Notes under the pieces: generated by a model | What the model saw: the letters and a program-made list of their open reading frames with translations, nothing else | Told to the model about the DNA's origin: nothing | The model's database searches: none | Shown here: positions 22,141 to 34,580 of the stretch, piece by piece | Layout of the letters: each line of letters opens with the position of its first letter | Position numbering within the stretch: position 1 is the first letter of the stretch | Program-made: the position numbers and the translations under genes | Assembly: GCA_963969495.1 (NCBI GenBank) | Contig: OZ018337.1 | Location: 79,718,648-79,782,647 of the forward strand | Source: Ceratothoa steindachneri | Taxonomy: Eukaryota > Arthropoda > Malacostraca > Isopoda > Cymothoidae | Length of the DNA stretch: 64,000 nucleotides | Direction of reading: 5' to 3'

Positions 22141-24441
22141 TGGGAGAATAAATAGATGTCATTTATTTGAGTGAAGAAGTTTTCATCGAATTACACAACC
22201 CTTAGTTTAAACCTTGAGTATTGTCAGCATTTAGTTATGTTGGAAGGGCTTCTGAGACTAGCAGTACTAGTAACTACATCTGTCTCTTAGTCAGGCTGAA
22301 CCTCTCAAAGGGTTAATGAAACCAACATAAAGATTAGCATGATTATTTCTAGTGAGCCTAGGGCACTTGCAGTCGGTCCTCATTTGGGAGCGAAGTTGCT
22401 GGGAAGTATTTGGTTTTTACACCCACCAGCAATCAGGTAGAAACCATCACCCCAGGTTGAAGGGGAGACCATTCTGCTTTAGAGGTATGTGGATACACCT
22501 ACCCATCAACAGGGTTCCTTAGAACAGAAGAGAAATATACATGTTGACGTGAATATGGGAGAGGAAAGATAGTGGTGTTGTGATTGGCTGTATATGCGTG
22601 ATGAAATGTGCAAGATCTATCCCCTCCCCAGCAGGAGGAGTAAGCACTGCATCCATCATTCAGTGGTCAGACCTCTGTGTTATGGCCGCATGTTCTGGGT
22701 TTCCTGCAGTCACACCACCTTCAGCACAATTAGAGCCACCTGAGTGTTTGAGGGGGTAATCTAATTAGTACTTTATTTAGATATAGTTAAAAAATTACAT
22801 ATCGCAAATATTATATAGATATGTATAAATACAAAACCCCCAAATATATATACAGCCTTACAATATATTGACCAATGCAGAAATATAAATAACTTGCATA
22901 AAATAAAAATATATACAAGAATCAGTAAGCACAAAAATATAAATGGTTTGCACCCTAAAACTTAGATATATATTGGAATTTGTACCAATAATGCGCAAAG
23001 TTGGGGGGAAATCCAGCACCTCAATGTAAAGAGTCCAATGCTTTATCCCCTAAACTAGGGAGAATTGTGGGCTTCAGAGAACTGGTATAAAACCCATGCC
23101 TGAAATAACTAGACCTCACTGTGAAGAGATAGCTAACACAAGTTTGGCTTGTTTTCATTCCCAAAAGTATTTTTTGGTAAAACATGATTCAGCCATTTCA
23201 CATATTTTCAGAATGGGTTCATTCATCTTTTTCTTTTCTTTTTTTTTTATAGATATTAGTATTACTTTTAGACACTTGCTTAAGATTAAGAAAAATCACA
23301 AAGTTGATCTTAATTGCGTCCCTGGAGCAGATGACCTCTGCTCCCTCCGGTGGCTTGGGAGATTAAGGGAGAAAGCTTTGATCTTAAACATTGTACCATA
23401 CACCCCTTCAAAGTTACCACAATTAAGTGGGGCCATGTCTTCTGCAAGACTGTTCTGAGGGACAGAGTTTGAAGGAGGCTGTTGGAGTTTTATAGCACCA
23501 TTAACATGAATTAAAGTGATCCCACACCAGGAAGAATTGCATCCAGGTGGGGTGGTGGTGTCATATTCACTTAGAAATGACTGACAACTCTACAACTCAT
23601 TTTTTTTCTCTTCTACAGGTTGATTAGAGTTTAAAAAAGGCTTTGCCTGCTGGGCATGTGCCTACCATAATCAGTACAGTCATATGCTTCTCAGAGGGGT
23701 GTTCATTCCATTACACCCAGGGAAGGGCTTATTGGGTCAAAACTCATCTTCCTATTAACCACCTCCTCCCAATTCCTAGGAGCCCTCAACTCTGACATGG
23801 CATGAGGTATCTGGCAGGCCCTTATGCCTAGGCAAATCGTTGAGGGAGATGAGGAGAGTTGGTATAGAAAGGCAGAAAGTAGAGTGTAGTGTAAGAAGGA
23901 GAGGTTAAGCTGGGGCTGGATGGGGTGTTGAGTCCCATCAGCACAGCAGCCAGGAAAACACAGACCATAGATAGCCTTTACAGGATACAAATAATATAGG
24001 GAAGCACTTTTCCCTTGATAAAGATTTTAGTTTATGGAATGGCATCGCTGACTATTAGTAGTTAATATTACTTCCCTAGTTTGCATCAGAAGTAGACTGG
24101 ATAAGTAATTGGCTTACATTAGTTTGTCTTGTGTATCTTGGTTAGATATTGATTGAACTACCTATTGATTTTATTGCTATATGTATCTGTCTTATATAAA
24201 GCTTTTATTATAGTTATCTTGAATTCTAATAATGTATCAAATAAAGGGTATTTGTATTAGTGATTCAGCATATTTTTTCAGATTAGAAGCCAAAATCTGT
24301 GTTAAAAGATGCAAAATTAGAATTTAATTCAGATTCTTGATTCAGATTCCATTTAATAAAAAAAAATAAATTATTATCACCTAAAATTGCTGGGCTTTAT
24401 CAGTTTTGTCATGTGATTCACTTTTTAATATTTCATTTCAG
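22141..24441. other. Unassigned intron 2 sequence
   Basis: No coding frame with a recognisable domain. 22760-22960 is an AT-rich block with many ATATAAATA-like words. A 120-codon frame at 23096-23458 and an antisense one at 23703-23990 show no family features. Confidence 0.4.
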
Positions 24442-24635
24442 GAAATGAAAATAAACTAAAAATCTATGGACTTTTTAAGCAAGCGGCAGAAGGCCCCGTG
24501 AAAACAAAACGTCCCGGAATGATAGATTTTGTTGGGCGAGCCAAATGGGATGCTTGGAATGCAAATGGTGAAATGACCAAAGAAGATGCTCAGAAGAGTT
24601 ATATTCACCTTGTTAACACATTAGCAAAAGCTGAG
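24442..24635 (+). CDS. ECI2: ECI2 exon 3, ACBP core
   Basis: Acceptor TTTCATTTCAG. It encodes GNENKLKIYGLFKQAAEGP and continues through KTKRPGMIDFVGRAKWDAWN to LAKAE, the whole ligand-binding part of ACBP. The donor is ambiguous: GAG|GTTCGA at 24635 (phase 0) or GAG|GTATTT at 24642 (phase 1). Each pairs in frame with one of two acceptors at exon 4, giving AE-AVEAQ or AEVR-VEAQ. The second donor is nearer to consensus. Confidence 0.92.
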
Positions 24636-24693
24636 GTTCGAGGTATTTAATTTTAAAATATAAATTAATTTCAATGACAAGAGTCCAAATATG

Positions 24694-25115
24694 TTAATAA
24701 AACTACTGCGGAGGAGCGTAGAATTTATTATCTCGAGACCAGTTTCAGCATGGAGTTTGTCATGCCAGCCTCAGTCGAACACTAAGAATACATGCAGTCG
24801 CACCAAGCATACAATATATATATAGTTTACAGAGATCCAATTGGAGTTCCTAATCAAGGGGGGTGAATTTAAGTTCATTAAGGATATCTTTTAAGATTAG
24901 ATCTTTGACATAGGGGCTGCATTTGAATTGCCCATCTGAAAGGTTAAAGTTGGGGATTTAATCTATAAGGGTGGATTCAATGACCTTTCTTTTGCAGAAG
25001 TCCTTACATGGGTAGATTAGTTTGGCCTATGGGAAGTCTATCGGGTGTAAGGACTTCCGCAAAAGAAAGGTCTCGAGCTAATAAATACTAAGCTCCTCCA
25101 CAGTGGTTTTATTAA
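24694..25115. mobile_element. TIR-bearing non-autonomous element bordered by TTAA
   Basis: Left end TTAATAAAACTACTGCGGAG and right end (inverted) TTAATAAAACCACTGTGGAG match over about 40 bp. Inside, AGAAGTCCTTACA (24995-25007) is repeated inverted as TGTAAGGACTTCC (25047-25059). TTAA lies at both outer ends (24694-24697 and 25112-25115), as expected for a piggyBac-style target, but the terminal bases are not the usual piggyBac CCC. Class uncertain. Confidence 0.65.
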
Positions 25116-25740
25116 CAAATTAATTTATTTTAATTGCATTAACTTTTGCTTTTTACTATGAATGTACCAAATACAAAATGGGCATTTCATTTGAGGTGAA
25201 TTCTTTTTTACTCATTGTTTTTTAAATTATTGCTACCATCCTTGTTTTTCACATTAGTTATTAATGTGTTTTTTTTGGGGGGGGGGAGTGAGCACATTCC
25301 TAAGCTAGAGTTTAGTCATGTCAAAACTGTTTTCATTTATAGCAATTGTCGCATCAGGTGTGGTAAGTCATTGGATGGAACTCTTATTCATGTCTCCTTC
25401 ACAGCAGCTGCCATAGGCTGTAGATTTCCATGGTTGGATCCCACTAAGAAATAATTGTTATCCTTTTTAGAATAGGACATTAAAATTGAGCATAAATTAA
25501 ACTTTAAAATGTTCAAATATACAAGCATGAACAAAAAGTGTAAAAGAATCTCCATATCAAAATTATATTATCAAATAAATATTTTGTAAGTTTTTACCAT
25601 AGGCTTTTGACTCTTGCCGTTTCTCAAAACCAAATGTGACTCAATTTTTTTTTTACTTGGATATAAACTAAGCCGTTGCAAGATTTTCCCAAATGCACAT
25701 AATAAATAAAAATTATATACAGAAAGTCCTTAACTTATGT
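25116..25740. other. Unassigned intron 3 sequence
   Basis: AT-rich with poly-T and poly-G tracts near 25268-25288. No coding. Confidence 0.4.
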
Positions 25741-27315
25741 CAGTTCCATTCCTATGACACATTGGAACCCTATTGGTCTGTTTCCATTGATTTTAAAAAG
25801 ATTTAGCAATCAGCTAGCTCCAAAACTGGGTGTTATATTTTGTGTTTTAGTTCGTTGGGGGTCATTTCCTGAATGCTGGTGTTCAGGCAACATTACCCCA
25901 ATTCCCAAAGGATCATCTCCATTTCCCAGTGAATATTAGGCCCATTTCCATCGCACTGATTTTCTCTTAAGACTTTTGAATGTCTGCTGTCCAAATGTCT
26001 TACTGTATATTTGAGACAGTTTCTTTCAGTGACTCAGTTTGGCTTTAGAAAGGGGCTAGCCACTACTAATGCACTATTATTGCTGGTACATGAAATGTAA
26101 TCTGCTTTAGACAATAATTGTGAGTTTAGGCTCGTCTTTCTTGACTTTAGTGCCACCTTTGACACTGACAACCATAATGGTTTGATTTTTAAATTAAAAG
26201 TCTGTTGACATTGGTGGTAGTCTTAAGTATTTTAACAGAGATTTTAACTAATAACATGTTGTTGTCGATGGGTGTTTTAGTCCTTATTCTAGAGTATATT
26301 CTGGAGCTCCTCAGGGTAGCATTCTTGGGCCTTTGCTTTTTATATTATATACAAGTGACATGTGGTTTAATATCACTAATAAAATTCTAGCATATGCTGA
26401 TGACACTTCTCTCTATGCTCATGTTCCATCTCATGCAATGAGACTGTGTTACAGACCGCTTCACTGAGGATTTGAATAAAATTCATTCCTGGTGTCTTCA
26501 GTGGGGTATGAAATTGAACCCTAGTAAGTTTTAGAAAATGATTGCAAGTCATTCTAGATCTCTCTTACTTGAACATCCCAATTTGTTAATAAATATAACT
26601 TTGATTAACAAGGCTGACCAGCTCAAGCTCTTGGGAGTAACTAGATTCAAAACTCACTTTTGAAATGCATCCAAGATGTCTCGGGATATCTCACAGAAAT
26701 TGGGCATTTTTTGTAAATCTAAGAAAATTTATGAGGATGATCTTCGTTCACAAGTGTTTCTTTTCTTTTATTCTAGCTCATTTTGAATATATTGCTCTGC
26801 TCTGTGGAGTTCTGCTGCACACTCTCATCTGAGATTGCTCGACCGTGCATTTAATTCTGTAAAAATTTACTAGCAGATTTGGATTTAGACATTGGGCATT
26901 GTAGAGATGTTGGAGCTCTTTATATTTTATTTAATTTAGTGAATGATGTGAATCATCACCTGCATAAATTCTTGCCGAGATTTTATCAACCAGCCAGTGT
27001 AGGTAGGTATTCTGAAACTAAATTCCATGGCATTCAAAATTTGTCATTATTCTACATCTCAGTTTTCTAAGTGCTTTCTACCGAGCCTATGTAGATTGTG
27101 GAATACCTTGCCCACAAATATTGTGACTGCTCCCACGCTTGATAAGTTCAAAAGATTATCTTTTGTTGCGAACCGTGGGACTGTTTAATTCTTTTTCCTT
27201 TCTACCTTGCTGTGCTTTGACCTGCACTCACACCTCTTGGTTGTATAATTTCCAAATTTTCAGTGTGGCTCTTTGCATGGTCTATATAATAATAAGAATA
27301 ATATTAAGTTAAGTT
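25741..27315 (+). pseudogene. Non-LTR retrotransposon RT (CR1/Jockey-like), decayed
   Basis: LAPKLGVIFCVLVRWGSFPE and CSGNITPIPKGSSPF (25800-25925), QFGFRKGLATTNAL (about 26038), SGAPQGSILGPLLFILYTSD (about 26302), AYADDTSLYAHVPSH (about 26392), LEYCSALWSS-like (about 26780), and a terminal RLWNTLPTN block (about 27090). YADD intact, many stops. The 3' end carries an (AAT)n-like tail near 27284-27300. Confidence 0.8.
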
Positions 27316-27334
27316 AGGTTAGCTTTTTTATGAT

Positions 27335-27510
27335 GAAAAACACATTGCATTATGTTCATTTTGAGGCACTTAATAAAATGCTGATGTTGGAAATTTTGGT
27401 GAAAATGCTTCAAATTTAAGTAAAACATAAATTACTTTTACTCAATAAACAGATTTATTTTAAGCACCTCAAAAAGAACCAAATCCATTATGTTTTTCAT
27501 TTCAGTAGTG
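27335..27510. repeat. Short inverted repeat (MITE-like hairpin)
   Basis: GATGAAAAACACATTGCATT ... TTTTGAGGCACTTA (27332-27375) pairs with TAAGCACCTCAAAA ... GTTTTTCATTTC (27460-27505). Arms of about 45 bp with mismatches, unpaired centre of about 85 bp. Confidence 0.55.
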
Positions 27511-27609
27511 GTTGTAACCAAAAACTCATAATTACCTAAATGGGATATAATTGCTCTCTGTGAAACCCTACAATACAGGAAAGCTATTACTGAAACAAGG
27601 GACCATAAT

Positions 27610-30360
27610 AATAATAATTCTCTCCACAGGAAGCATTAGCTAATTTGACTGATAGAGATGAAGTAACACACTTTTCAGATGAGTCTTCTGGCAAATGCGT
27701 CTGACCTTGATGAGTGCCATTTGCGGACTGTGATGATGCATGCTACTATAAACTGTGTGAAAGTTTTTTAGGCTAGCAAACTTGTGGACTACTACTTACA
27801 AAACATCACCTTAAAGCTGCCACACAGGGGGCAGTTAAGGTTAAATGTGTGATGGCAAAACAGGGAGGGATCTAGAGCTACCCCTATAGAATTTGCCATA
27901 TCCAACCATGGCCGACTCCCTGAGTCAGTGCATGCTGGTTAATATCAGTATTGTGTTAAGGCATTGGTGCCACTGCCACAGAAGTGCTACAACTGCCACC
28001 ACTTTGGCAAAACAAAGCACTTGTGTAGACATGCAAAGTCGAATTTACATGGTGTGTGTAAGTTACCATAAACATTAAGTTCCTATCGTGTATGGTCAAG
28101 AAGCGATGTGGTACGTATCTTCTCACTTTATGAGGCTAAGGATTCAGCCCTGGTGTGCCTGGCATTAACTGGGACATCTTATTATGCTTCAATTTTTTAA
28201 AGGGCATCCTCTGCTCCTGGCTCCTCCAGGCCTATGAGTGTGGTTGTATCCACCCCAATTGGAACCCTTCTCTTTGCTTTAAATAGCTCCTTTCAGGCAG
28301 TAGCAGTGCAGCTGCACACGTTTAGGAGGTATGCTGTTATTTCTGTGTACATTCCACCATTAGCCAACCTCGATGTGTGAGGAACTTCTACCGCATCGTG
28401 ACACGATTGCTGAGTCCCCTTTTACTGCTCAGGGATTTGAATGGTAGACACTACCTCTGGGGAGCCTGCTTGCTTAATCCCAGGGGTCGGGTCCTTGCTG
28501 ACCTGATCAATGGGCTGGAAATAGGTGTCCTAAATGTGGATGAGTTTATGTATCACTGCCTGAGAATCTCTTCATTTTACTGTCTTAATGTATCCCTGTG
28601 CTCTCCAGATGCACAGCATGATTTTGGATGTGAGGTGATCAATGACCTCCATGGTAGTGATCACTTTCCTACTCAAATATCATTTTATGGATGGCTGCTG
28701 CTTGATAGAACTCCGGATGGTGCTTGGCAGGGGCACGGTGGTCTGCATTTCAAGAAATGAGAGATTTCGGTTTCCCCATTATTCAAGGAGTTTAGATCAG
28801 TGGATGAGGCTGTTAAGTTCTCCAGCAACCTCATCACCATCGACCTAACTACTATTCCTTGAATGTCAGACCATTATCCAAGCTGACTACTTCAGTAGTG
28901 ATCAGCCAAATGTGAGAGGGCCCTCAAACAGAACTGTTATGCCTACATGCACTATAAGTGCTGCCTGAATGATTTCATTGTTTATGAATTTCATTGAGCT
29001 AGGTTCCTTTATGTTTCGAAGCATGCCCGCCGCACTCCCTGGTGTGCCATATGCGTCTCCACTTAACAGGAAGACCACTCTAGCAGAGGTGTGAAAGTGA
29101 GACAGAAGGATTCAGGGCAAGTTCTTGCAGTACCCCCTTCCTGCTCTCCAGGAGAATGTGACCTCAATCTAAGACCCAGCATCTGTGGCTTAGTCCTTCA
29201 AAATTGCATTCTCTAGCCAGGATGCTGCATTTCCAGTATCTTGGCTACCCAGATCATTTTCTGGCCCAATGGAGCAGGAAGAGGGTGTTGCACAGGGAAG
29301 TCTCCTCAGTGTCGCACTCTTTGCCTTGGGCATCAATGATATCACCTCTTTGCTGCTGGAAGATGTTCTCATTACACTGTGGATTACCTTTTAATCTCTC
29401 TTGATGCACCCCATGTGCCAACTCTGTTGCATCGACTCAAAAAGACATCTATTGCTATGTAAAAGCACAAAGATTTCAGTTATCCTTGGGCCAGACTAAG
29501 GTAGTCACTTCTGCCACCATCCTCATTCCAACTAGAACCTGACTTGTTCCCAACAAGGTTTGCCTGGAAGTTGTAGATTCACACCATTTCCTTGGTCTTA
29601 TTTTCAATGACACCTCACATGGAAGGCTCATACTTGCATCCTGAGGGTCTCTTGTACTTGTGCCATGGATATTCTTCATTCCATGACGTTCATTACCTGG
29701 GATTTTCATAGGGCTGCTACCTTGCTTTTATATCAATCCTTGTTTATTCAAAACTTGACCATGGATGCAAGTTTTATGCATCTGCAGCTGAACATGTATT
29801 ATGGGAGGGAGGTGTACTCGATCCATATATTGGTCTCCGCTGGGTGACTGGTGCCTTCCGCACATCTTCCATTGAGAGCCCACTTGTCGATGCTAGGGAG
29901 ATGCCACTCGCTCTTCTCCGTACACATTACATTATATGTTTGTACATGCGAATTCAGCATCTCCCTCAGTTACCAACAGCTCTCAGTGCATCCGTAGCCA
30001 ATCTTGAAGGAAACTCCTTCAAGAGTTCAGTGTAGCTATCGTGTTGGTGGCTCCTCTGGTTCTGCCCAGGATGCCACCCTGAAGGGTACCACCTTTGACT
30101 ATTTGTTGTCATGCTTCTGCTCTCAAAGCTTCCACTCTTCCAGGCCTAGTACATACACACTTTGTGTCATGCTGGATCTGTGCCAGTGTATTCAGATGGC
30201 TCCAAGTCCCAGGAGGTGGCAGTTTCCATGCCTTATCCCCAATGTTTGAAGTCGGCAGAGCGTTGTCCCACCCAGACTGTTCAGCACATTTTCGTGATGT
30301 TTGCGCATGTTACCCTGTCCCAGTGTTGCCGTTCAGATTTGGTCAGTGGAACATAAGATT
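27610..30360 (+). pseudogene. I-group retrotransposon copy D: ORF1 zinc knuckles to RNase H, decayed
   Basis: ORF1 remnant with KCYNCHHFGKTKHLCRH near 27980, endonuclease trace (SSFQAVAVQLHTFRRYAVIS at about 28288), RT N-terminus (28860-29200), then a join to the palm (HREVSSVSHSLPWASM), thumb (about 29660-29800) and RNase H (VPVYSDGSKSQEVAVS, about 30180). The order equals copy A, but there are deletions between each block and the third CCHC position is Lys. Heavily frameshifted. Confidence 0.8.
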
Positions 30361-30429
30361 ATAGGGGAGTTGTTCAAGAGGTTTCTTGACCAAATCCATC
30401 CCAAATGACAACTCAGTGAATAGGAAAAA

Positions 30430-30650
30430 GACTTAAATCGGTTCGATGTTCAAGGTTATGGAGAAATCAGGGGGACAAAGGGCAGACTTAAGAAAAGGTA
30501 ACAAAGAGGCAGAAGCTTAAGAATTCAAGCAAATGGGTTCTAATAACAACAGGGTTATAAGAATAGATTTATTTAAGAACTAACTACTACACAAAAAGAA
30601 TATTTTCAATTGGAGAAACTCTACAAGAATGTTTTTCTTCATTAAACAAA
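30430..30650 (+). repeat. Dispersed repeat, copy 2
   Basis: Same unknown repeat as 21065-21285, in opposite orientation. The two lie in different ECI2 introns (2 and 3). Confidence 0.7.
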
Positions 30651-31079
30651 AATAGACACCCAAGACTGGAAACTAAAACCTAAAGAGTTTTCAAAAATTA
30701 ATGAATACAACACAACTCTTCCAAATAAAAATTGAATAATGAAACATATGCAAAATTTACTAATTTATGATGACAGAAAAGTGACCTGAAGCTGTAGTAG
30801 CATTAGGGGATAGGTACATGTGAACAGTCACGGCGCAATGGCATACAACTATAACTTTTCCTTCTTTTTCTTTTAAGAAGAAAAAAACAAGTTTCTTTAC
30901 ACTAAACTTAACATTTTAAATTCACATTCTGAATCCTTTTAAGTTTGTTAAAAGACTTTAAATACAGATAATTTTTCTCTGAAAAATAGGAATTTATTTA
31001 ATTAAATACTTTAACTTAACTTGCCCTATCTAAATATTTTTAAATAGATAGAAATTAAAAGGGGGAGAATAAGATCATA
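30651..31079. other. Unassigned AT-rich intron 3 sequence
   Basis: No coding or repeat structure recognised. Confidence 0.4.
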
Positions 31080-31375
31080 TTACACTGGTACTGGGCCAAG
31101 AGGGGTTGCTCCTGCTTGTCCATTGTACTTGGGACGAGTTCATACCCACAGATTTGTGGACTTGACTTTTTAAAGGAAGTTGGCTTCTATTTTATTTAAG
31201 TCTCTTTAGTGTTGGTCACATGTTCGTGCACTGGGGGATGTCCACCTTGACTCTGCAATGCGCGCCCTTCTTGAGAGGGGAGGCTTTGTTTTTGAATTAT
31301 TTTTATTTTAATGTAGCCTAGTTTTAGGCTTAAATTAATCATGGCAACAATTACCGGATGGGTATTTAAAACTAA
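31080..31375 (+). pseudogene. I-group retrotransposon 3' terminal fragment
   Basis: YWAKRGCSCLSIVLGTSSYP-like frame region followed by GTAGCCTAGTTTTAGGCTTA (31314-31333) and ACCGGATGGGTATTTAAA, the family's 3' UTR signature. Confidence 0.65.
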
Positions 31376-31705
31376 ATTGAATACCAGTTAAAATGATTGG
31401 TACATTTATACTAAATACAGTTTAAAAGGGTGGGATTGAATGTCCACTCTAACTCCACTGCTTATATGGTGGTGATCTTCATAAATATTCATTACTTGTT
31501 CCAGAGTTTGTTTTGGCATGAAATAAATCATTGCAATGAGCTCCATCTTATGTCTAACTCTCAACTCTTGAATCTATAACTATCGATTAGAATTGATACA
31601 AGAGCAAAAAGTGAATTTGAAGCAGCTATTCCTCCCTTGATTGCTTATATAAATGGAGCTCCATGATTGTTTCTTAATACCTATTTTAATGGCTTATGTT
31701 TTTAG

Positions 31706-31831
31706 GCAGTTGAAGCTCAATCACACCAAGAAAGTGGACAGAAATACAAAAACCTTTTGGTGGAATGTAAGGAAGGATTGAGGAAAATAATTTTGAATCG
31801 GCCTAAAAAATTTAATGCAATAACTTCTGAG
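31706..31831 (+). CDS. ECI2: ECI2 exon 4, linker and first crotonase strand
   Basis: Acceptor TTTTTAG at 31699-31705 (alternative CAG ending at 31709), donor GAG|GTAAGT, a perfect consensus. It encodes AVEAQSHQESGQKYKNLL then CKEGLRKIILNRPKKFNAIT. The ILNRPKKFNAI block is the crotonase N-terminal signature. 42 codons in phase 0, joining exon 5 at ...NAITSE-MYDEW. Confidence 0.95.
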
Positions 31832-32024
31832 GTAAGTATTGTTTATATAAATAAAAAATACAATGTACAACTTCTTTCTATAGATATATAGATATATGGA
31901 TACCACTTATTGCTCTACACAAAGCACCCATTGAGTGCTCCCTCTTTCTAACGATTGATCAGCACAAAAAACATTAATCAAGTGAGCTCGTTTCTAAGTA
32001 GTCGCTAAGATGACCTAGAGCATT

Positions 32025-32284
32025 TTGTTATGTTTTTTTGTTTTGCATTACTGGGCGGCACCTGCACTCTCGCTGAGTGTGGAACAGGGGAAAAGATGGT
32101 CTTGTGGTCTCTCTTTTTTTTCTCTCACAGGTAAGACCAGGAGAATGGACAGTTGGGATCACCAAATTGCGCATACACTGATTTGCAACAGCTCCACACC
32201 ATCTGACTCTTTTCTCCTCAGTTCAAGACAAGAGCTGAAAAGGGGGTGGATTACCCCCTGCTTGCTTTTTCAAGGGTGTTACAT
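32025..32284 (-). mobile_element. Candidate 3' LTR of the antisense Ty3/gypsy element
   Basis: On the minus strand a purine-rich GATAGGGAGGGGGGATA (polypurine tract) is followed by TGTAACACCC, the common start of a gypsy LTR. A matching CA end is possible at 32025 (AACATAACA). No second LTR copy was found for comparison, so the borders are tentative. Confidence 0.4.
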
Positions 32285-32811
32285 ATCCCCCCTCCCTATC
32301 TAATATACACACAGATACATGTACATTTCTCACTCATACATAGACATACTTGGCTTTGTGTTCCAGCTCAGCTTTTTTTTTTGTGCACACTTCAAAAAAT
32401 TCTTATATTTCTCTTGCTTCCTCACAATCCTAATATTTATAATAATCATAGGGGAGAGGGGGGTCCAGCACTGCTTCCAGGCACATTTGTCCTCCATTCT
32501 TCACCGAAATATGAAGTAAAAGGTGAGCATTATGAGCACAGGTGAGTTGAGGCGAATAAAAGAAACTATCACATGCCTCCCTCTTAAGTTTGCCTCATCT
32601 CACTGTGCCCCCAATCTCCACCATTTATTTCCTCCCCACTTCATTCTCTACTTACTCCCTCACAACCATTCCAAAGCTTTCATCATCACCCAACCATACT
32701 CTTTTTTGCACTGCCTCTTCTTCAAGTAACGTAGCCTATTGATGTTTCAGTCATGTGTTGCAATGTCCTCTCTTCATTACATCGGTATGTCTCTCCTTCT
32801 ACATGCACTTC

Positions 32812-32849
<38 letters not shown>

Positions 32850-33112
32850 TTGACACACCCTGATCAACCTCACTCAAATCTTCAACCAGCTTCTCTACTT
32901 CGTCCATCAATCCCCCCATTCTTTCATACCATTCATTAAATCTTGCTCCAACCGCACACTTATCCCATTTATACTTGCTAACATATATTCACTCATTCAA
33001 AGGAAACTTACAAATACTATATGTTCTATCAAATACTTCATCTCATTCTTGCAAAAATCTTAAAAACTCATTCACCTCACTTTCACCAAACCCTCTTCTC
33101 TCCATCCTTTCT
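32285..33112 (-). other. 3' flank of the gypsy pol, with (CA)n microsatellite
   Basis: Non-coding on both strands. A (CA)n/(AC)n tract of about 32 bp lies at 32816-32848, and a second (CA)n at 33563-33584 sits inside the integrase remnant. Confidence 0.5.
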
Positions 33113-34040
33113 CTAGCACTTCCTCTTATGCTTTCCCTTTTCACGCTCAACTAACACTAACTGCTTCACTTCTAAAATACTAGTTATATCATTTGCATTC
33201 TCACAGTTTTCCATGCTTTGTAACTGATACTTATTCACTTGGTGTCGCAACAAATATTCAGGAGGTTCATGCCACTCTCTCAGCTGACTCTGATGTGCTC
33301 TACATTCATCCAAACTGCCATCTTCTCTTTCATGCACTATCACATAACTTAACCTATTTGACCAAACTTCTGTCATTACAAACACACCTTCAAATTTCTC
33401 TTTTAATTTATCCACATTCAGCCTACCTTTTGTTTCAATATCTTTCAGTGCTTTATCCCCAACAGAAAAAAACTTTCATTCCTTTTTTTTCCTTAACTTA
33501 CGATCGCTTTCACTAAGTCCCATACATGGCCTGTCCATTGTCATTCAGCATTCTCGCAGGCTTACACACACACACACACACACATTGGCAACAGTTTCTC
33601 ATTCACAAATCTGGCAACAGTCACAGACGATTTATTCTTCAAAGGTGCACCATAAACAAACTTGCTTTTGTGATCTACCATTGCAATCATTCCGACATAA
33701 CCTCGCACAGTCAAAGTCAATTGCAACCATTTCAAACAGCTCCTTCATGCACAATTTCAAAATGGCAGACTCGCATACACTCTGATACTTTCCCTTCTGA
33801 CACATTCACAAGTAGTTGCAACATCCACACAAATTTTCCTAAAAAATGGACTAAACACACGCTCTTTCATACACTCCCCCGTTCTTTCCCATAATGTCCA
33901 AATCTCTCGTGCACGATTTTCACTATCCTAATTGTAGCAGAAACTGAAAATACTGGAACATACACATCCGCTTCTTCTATTCTTCGTACAAAATAAATCA
34001 CATCTTTACATAACACAAACTTTTGAGCAAACCTTTTAAA
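33113..34040 (-). pseudogene. Ty3/gypsy integrase (antisense)
   Basis: On the minus strand: RRSGCVCSSIFSFC, a degraded zinc-binding region near ICVDVATTCECVRREKYQSV (about 33845), FEMVAIDF with the first catalytic Asp (about 33740), MVDHKSKFVYGAPLKNKSS in alternating frames (about 33690-33630), then a C-terminal frame 33415-33113 (LKEKFEGVFVMTEVWSNRLS), the SH3-like end of integrase. Split by frameshifts. Confidence 0.75.
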
Positions 34041-34089
34041 CTTTCAATATACTACTACATTCTTCAACAGGCACACTCCTCAATACACT

Positions 34090-34580
34090 ATCTTTCAGCT
34101 CACCATCAGACATGACTCGTGCATACTTTCAATATCATCTTCCATCAATAGCTCTTCATTCGTATTAACACTCACCACTGCAAATCTAGTCACACATACA
34201 AGTTTACTTTGTATGTTTACCACAATGAGTGCTTTCATCAAGCGCTCATTTCTTACATCCACCGAAATCACATTCCTTCGCAAGAAGTCAATCCCCAGCA
34301 AAAAGCAATAAGGTAGCTCACTCTCACCTAACACAACAAATTCATGCATTACATTTTCCAACTTTCGGATACTTACTGCCAAGCTCACCTCTCCCCATGC
34401 ATCATGTTTCTTTTTCCCAACCCAGAAATCATGTCTGTAACGCCTCGCTTAGGTATATTCCAACTCAGCTTCTATACATCCATCACCACTTTAGCATTCA
34501 CAATACCATTTATTCTTAACACAATATGTACCCTTTTTTCGTTTTTCACCAAAATCTCGTTCACACGCCACACTTGCAAC
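34090..34580 (-). pseudogene. Ty3/gypsy protease, displaced between RNase H and integrase
   Basis: Minus strand reads KNEKRVHIVLRINGIVNAKV then VMDV (catalytic DTG/DSG lost), EVSLAVSIRKLENVMHEFVV and LLGIDFLRRNVISVDV (34388-34095). The LLGIDFL..N.ISVD block is the C-terminal signature of gypsy retropepsins. In gypsy elements protease precedes RT, but here it lies after RNase H. Confidence 0.7.

Noticed and set aside
23096..23458. 120-codon + strand ORF in intron 2
   Set aside because: No recognisable domain, contains a homopolymer-coded Phe run, and is flanked by non-coding repeats. Treated as chance.
24694..25115. A Penelope-like element
   Set aside because: Some words recall Penelope flanks, but no RT or GIY-YIG coding is present. 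The only supported features are TIRs and TTAA.
32816..33584. (CA)n tracts as CRISPR-like or regulatory arrays
   Set aside because: Simple dinucleotide microsatellites without spacers. CRISPR is not expected in a eukaryotic window.
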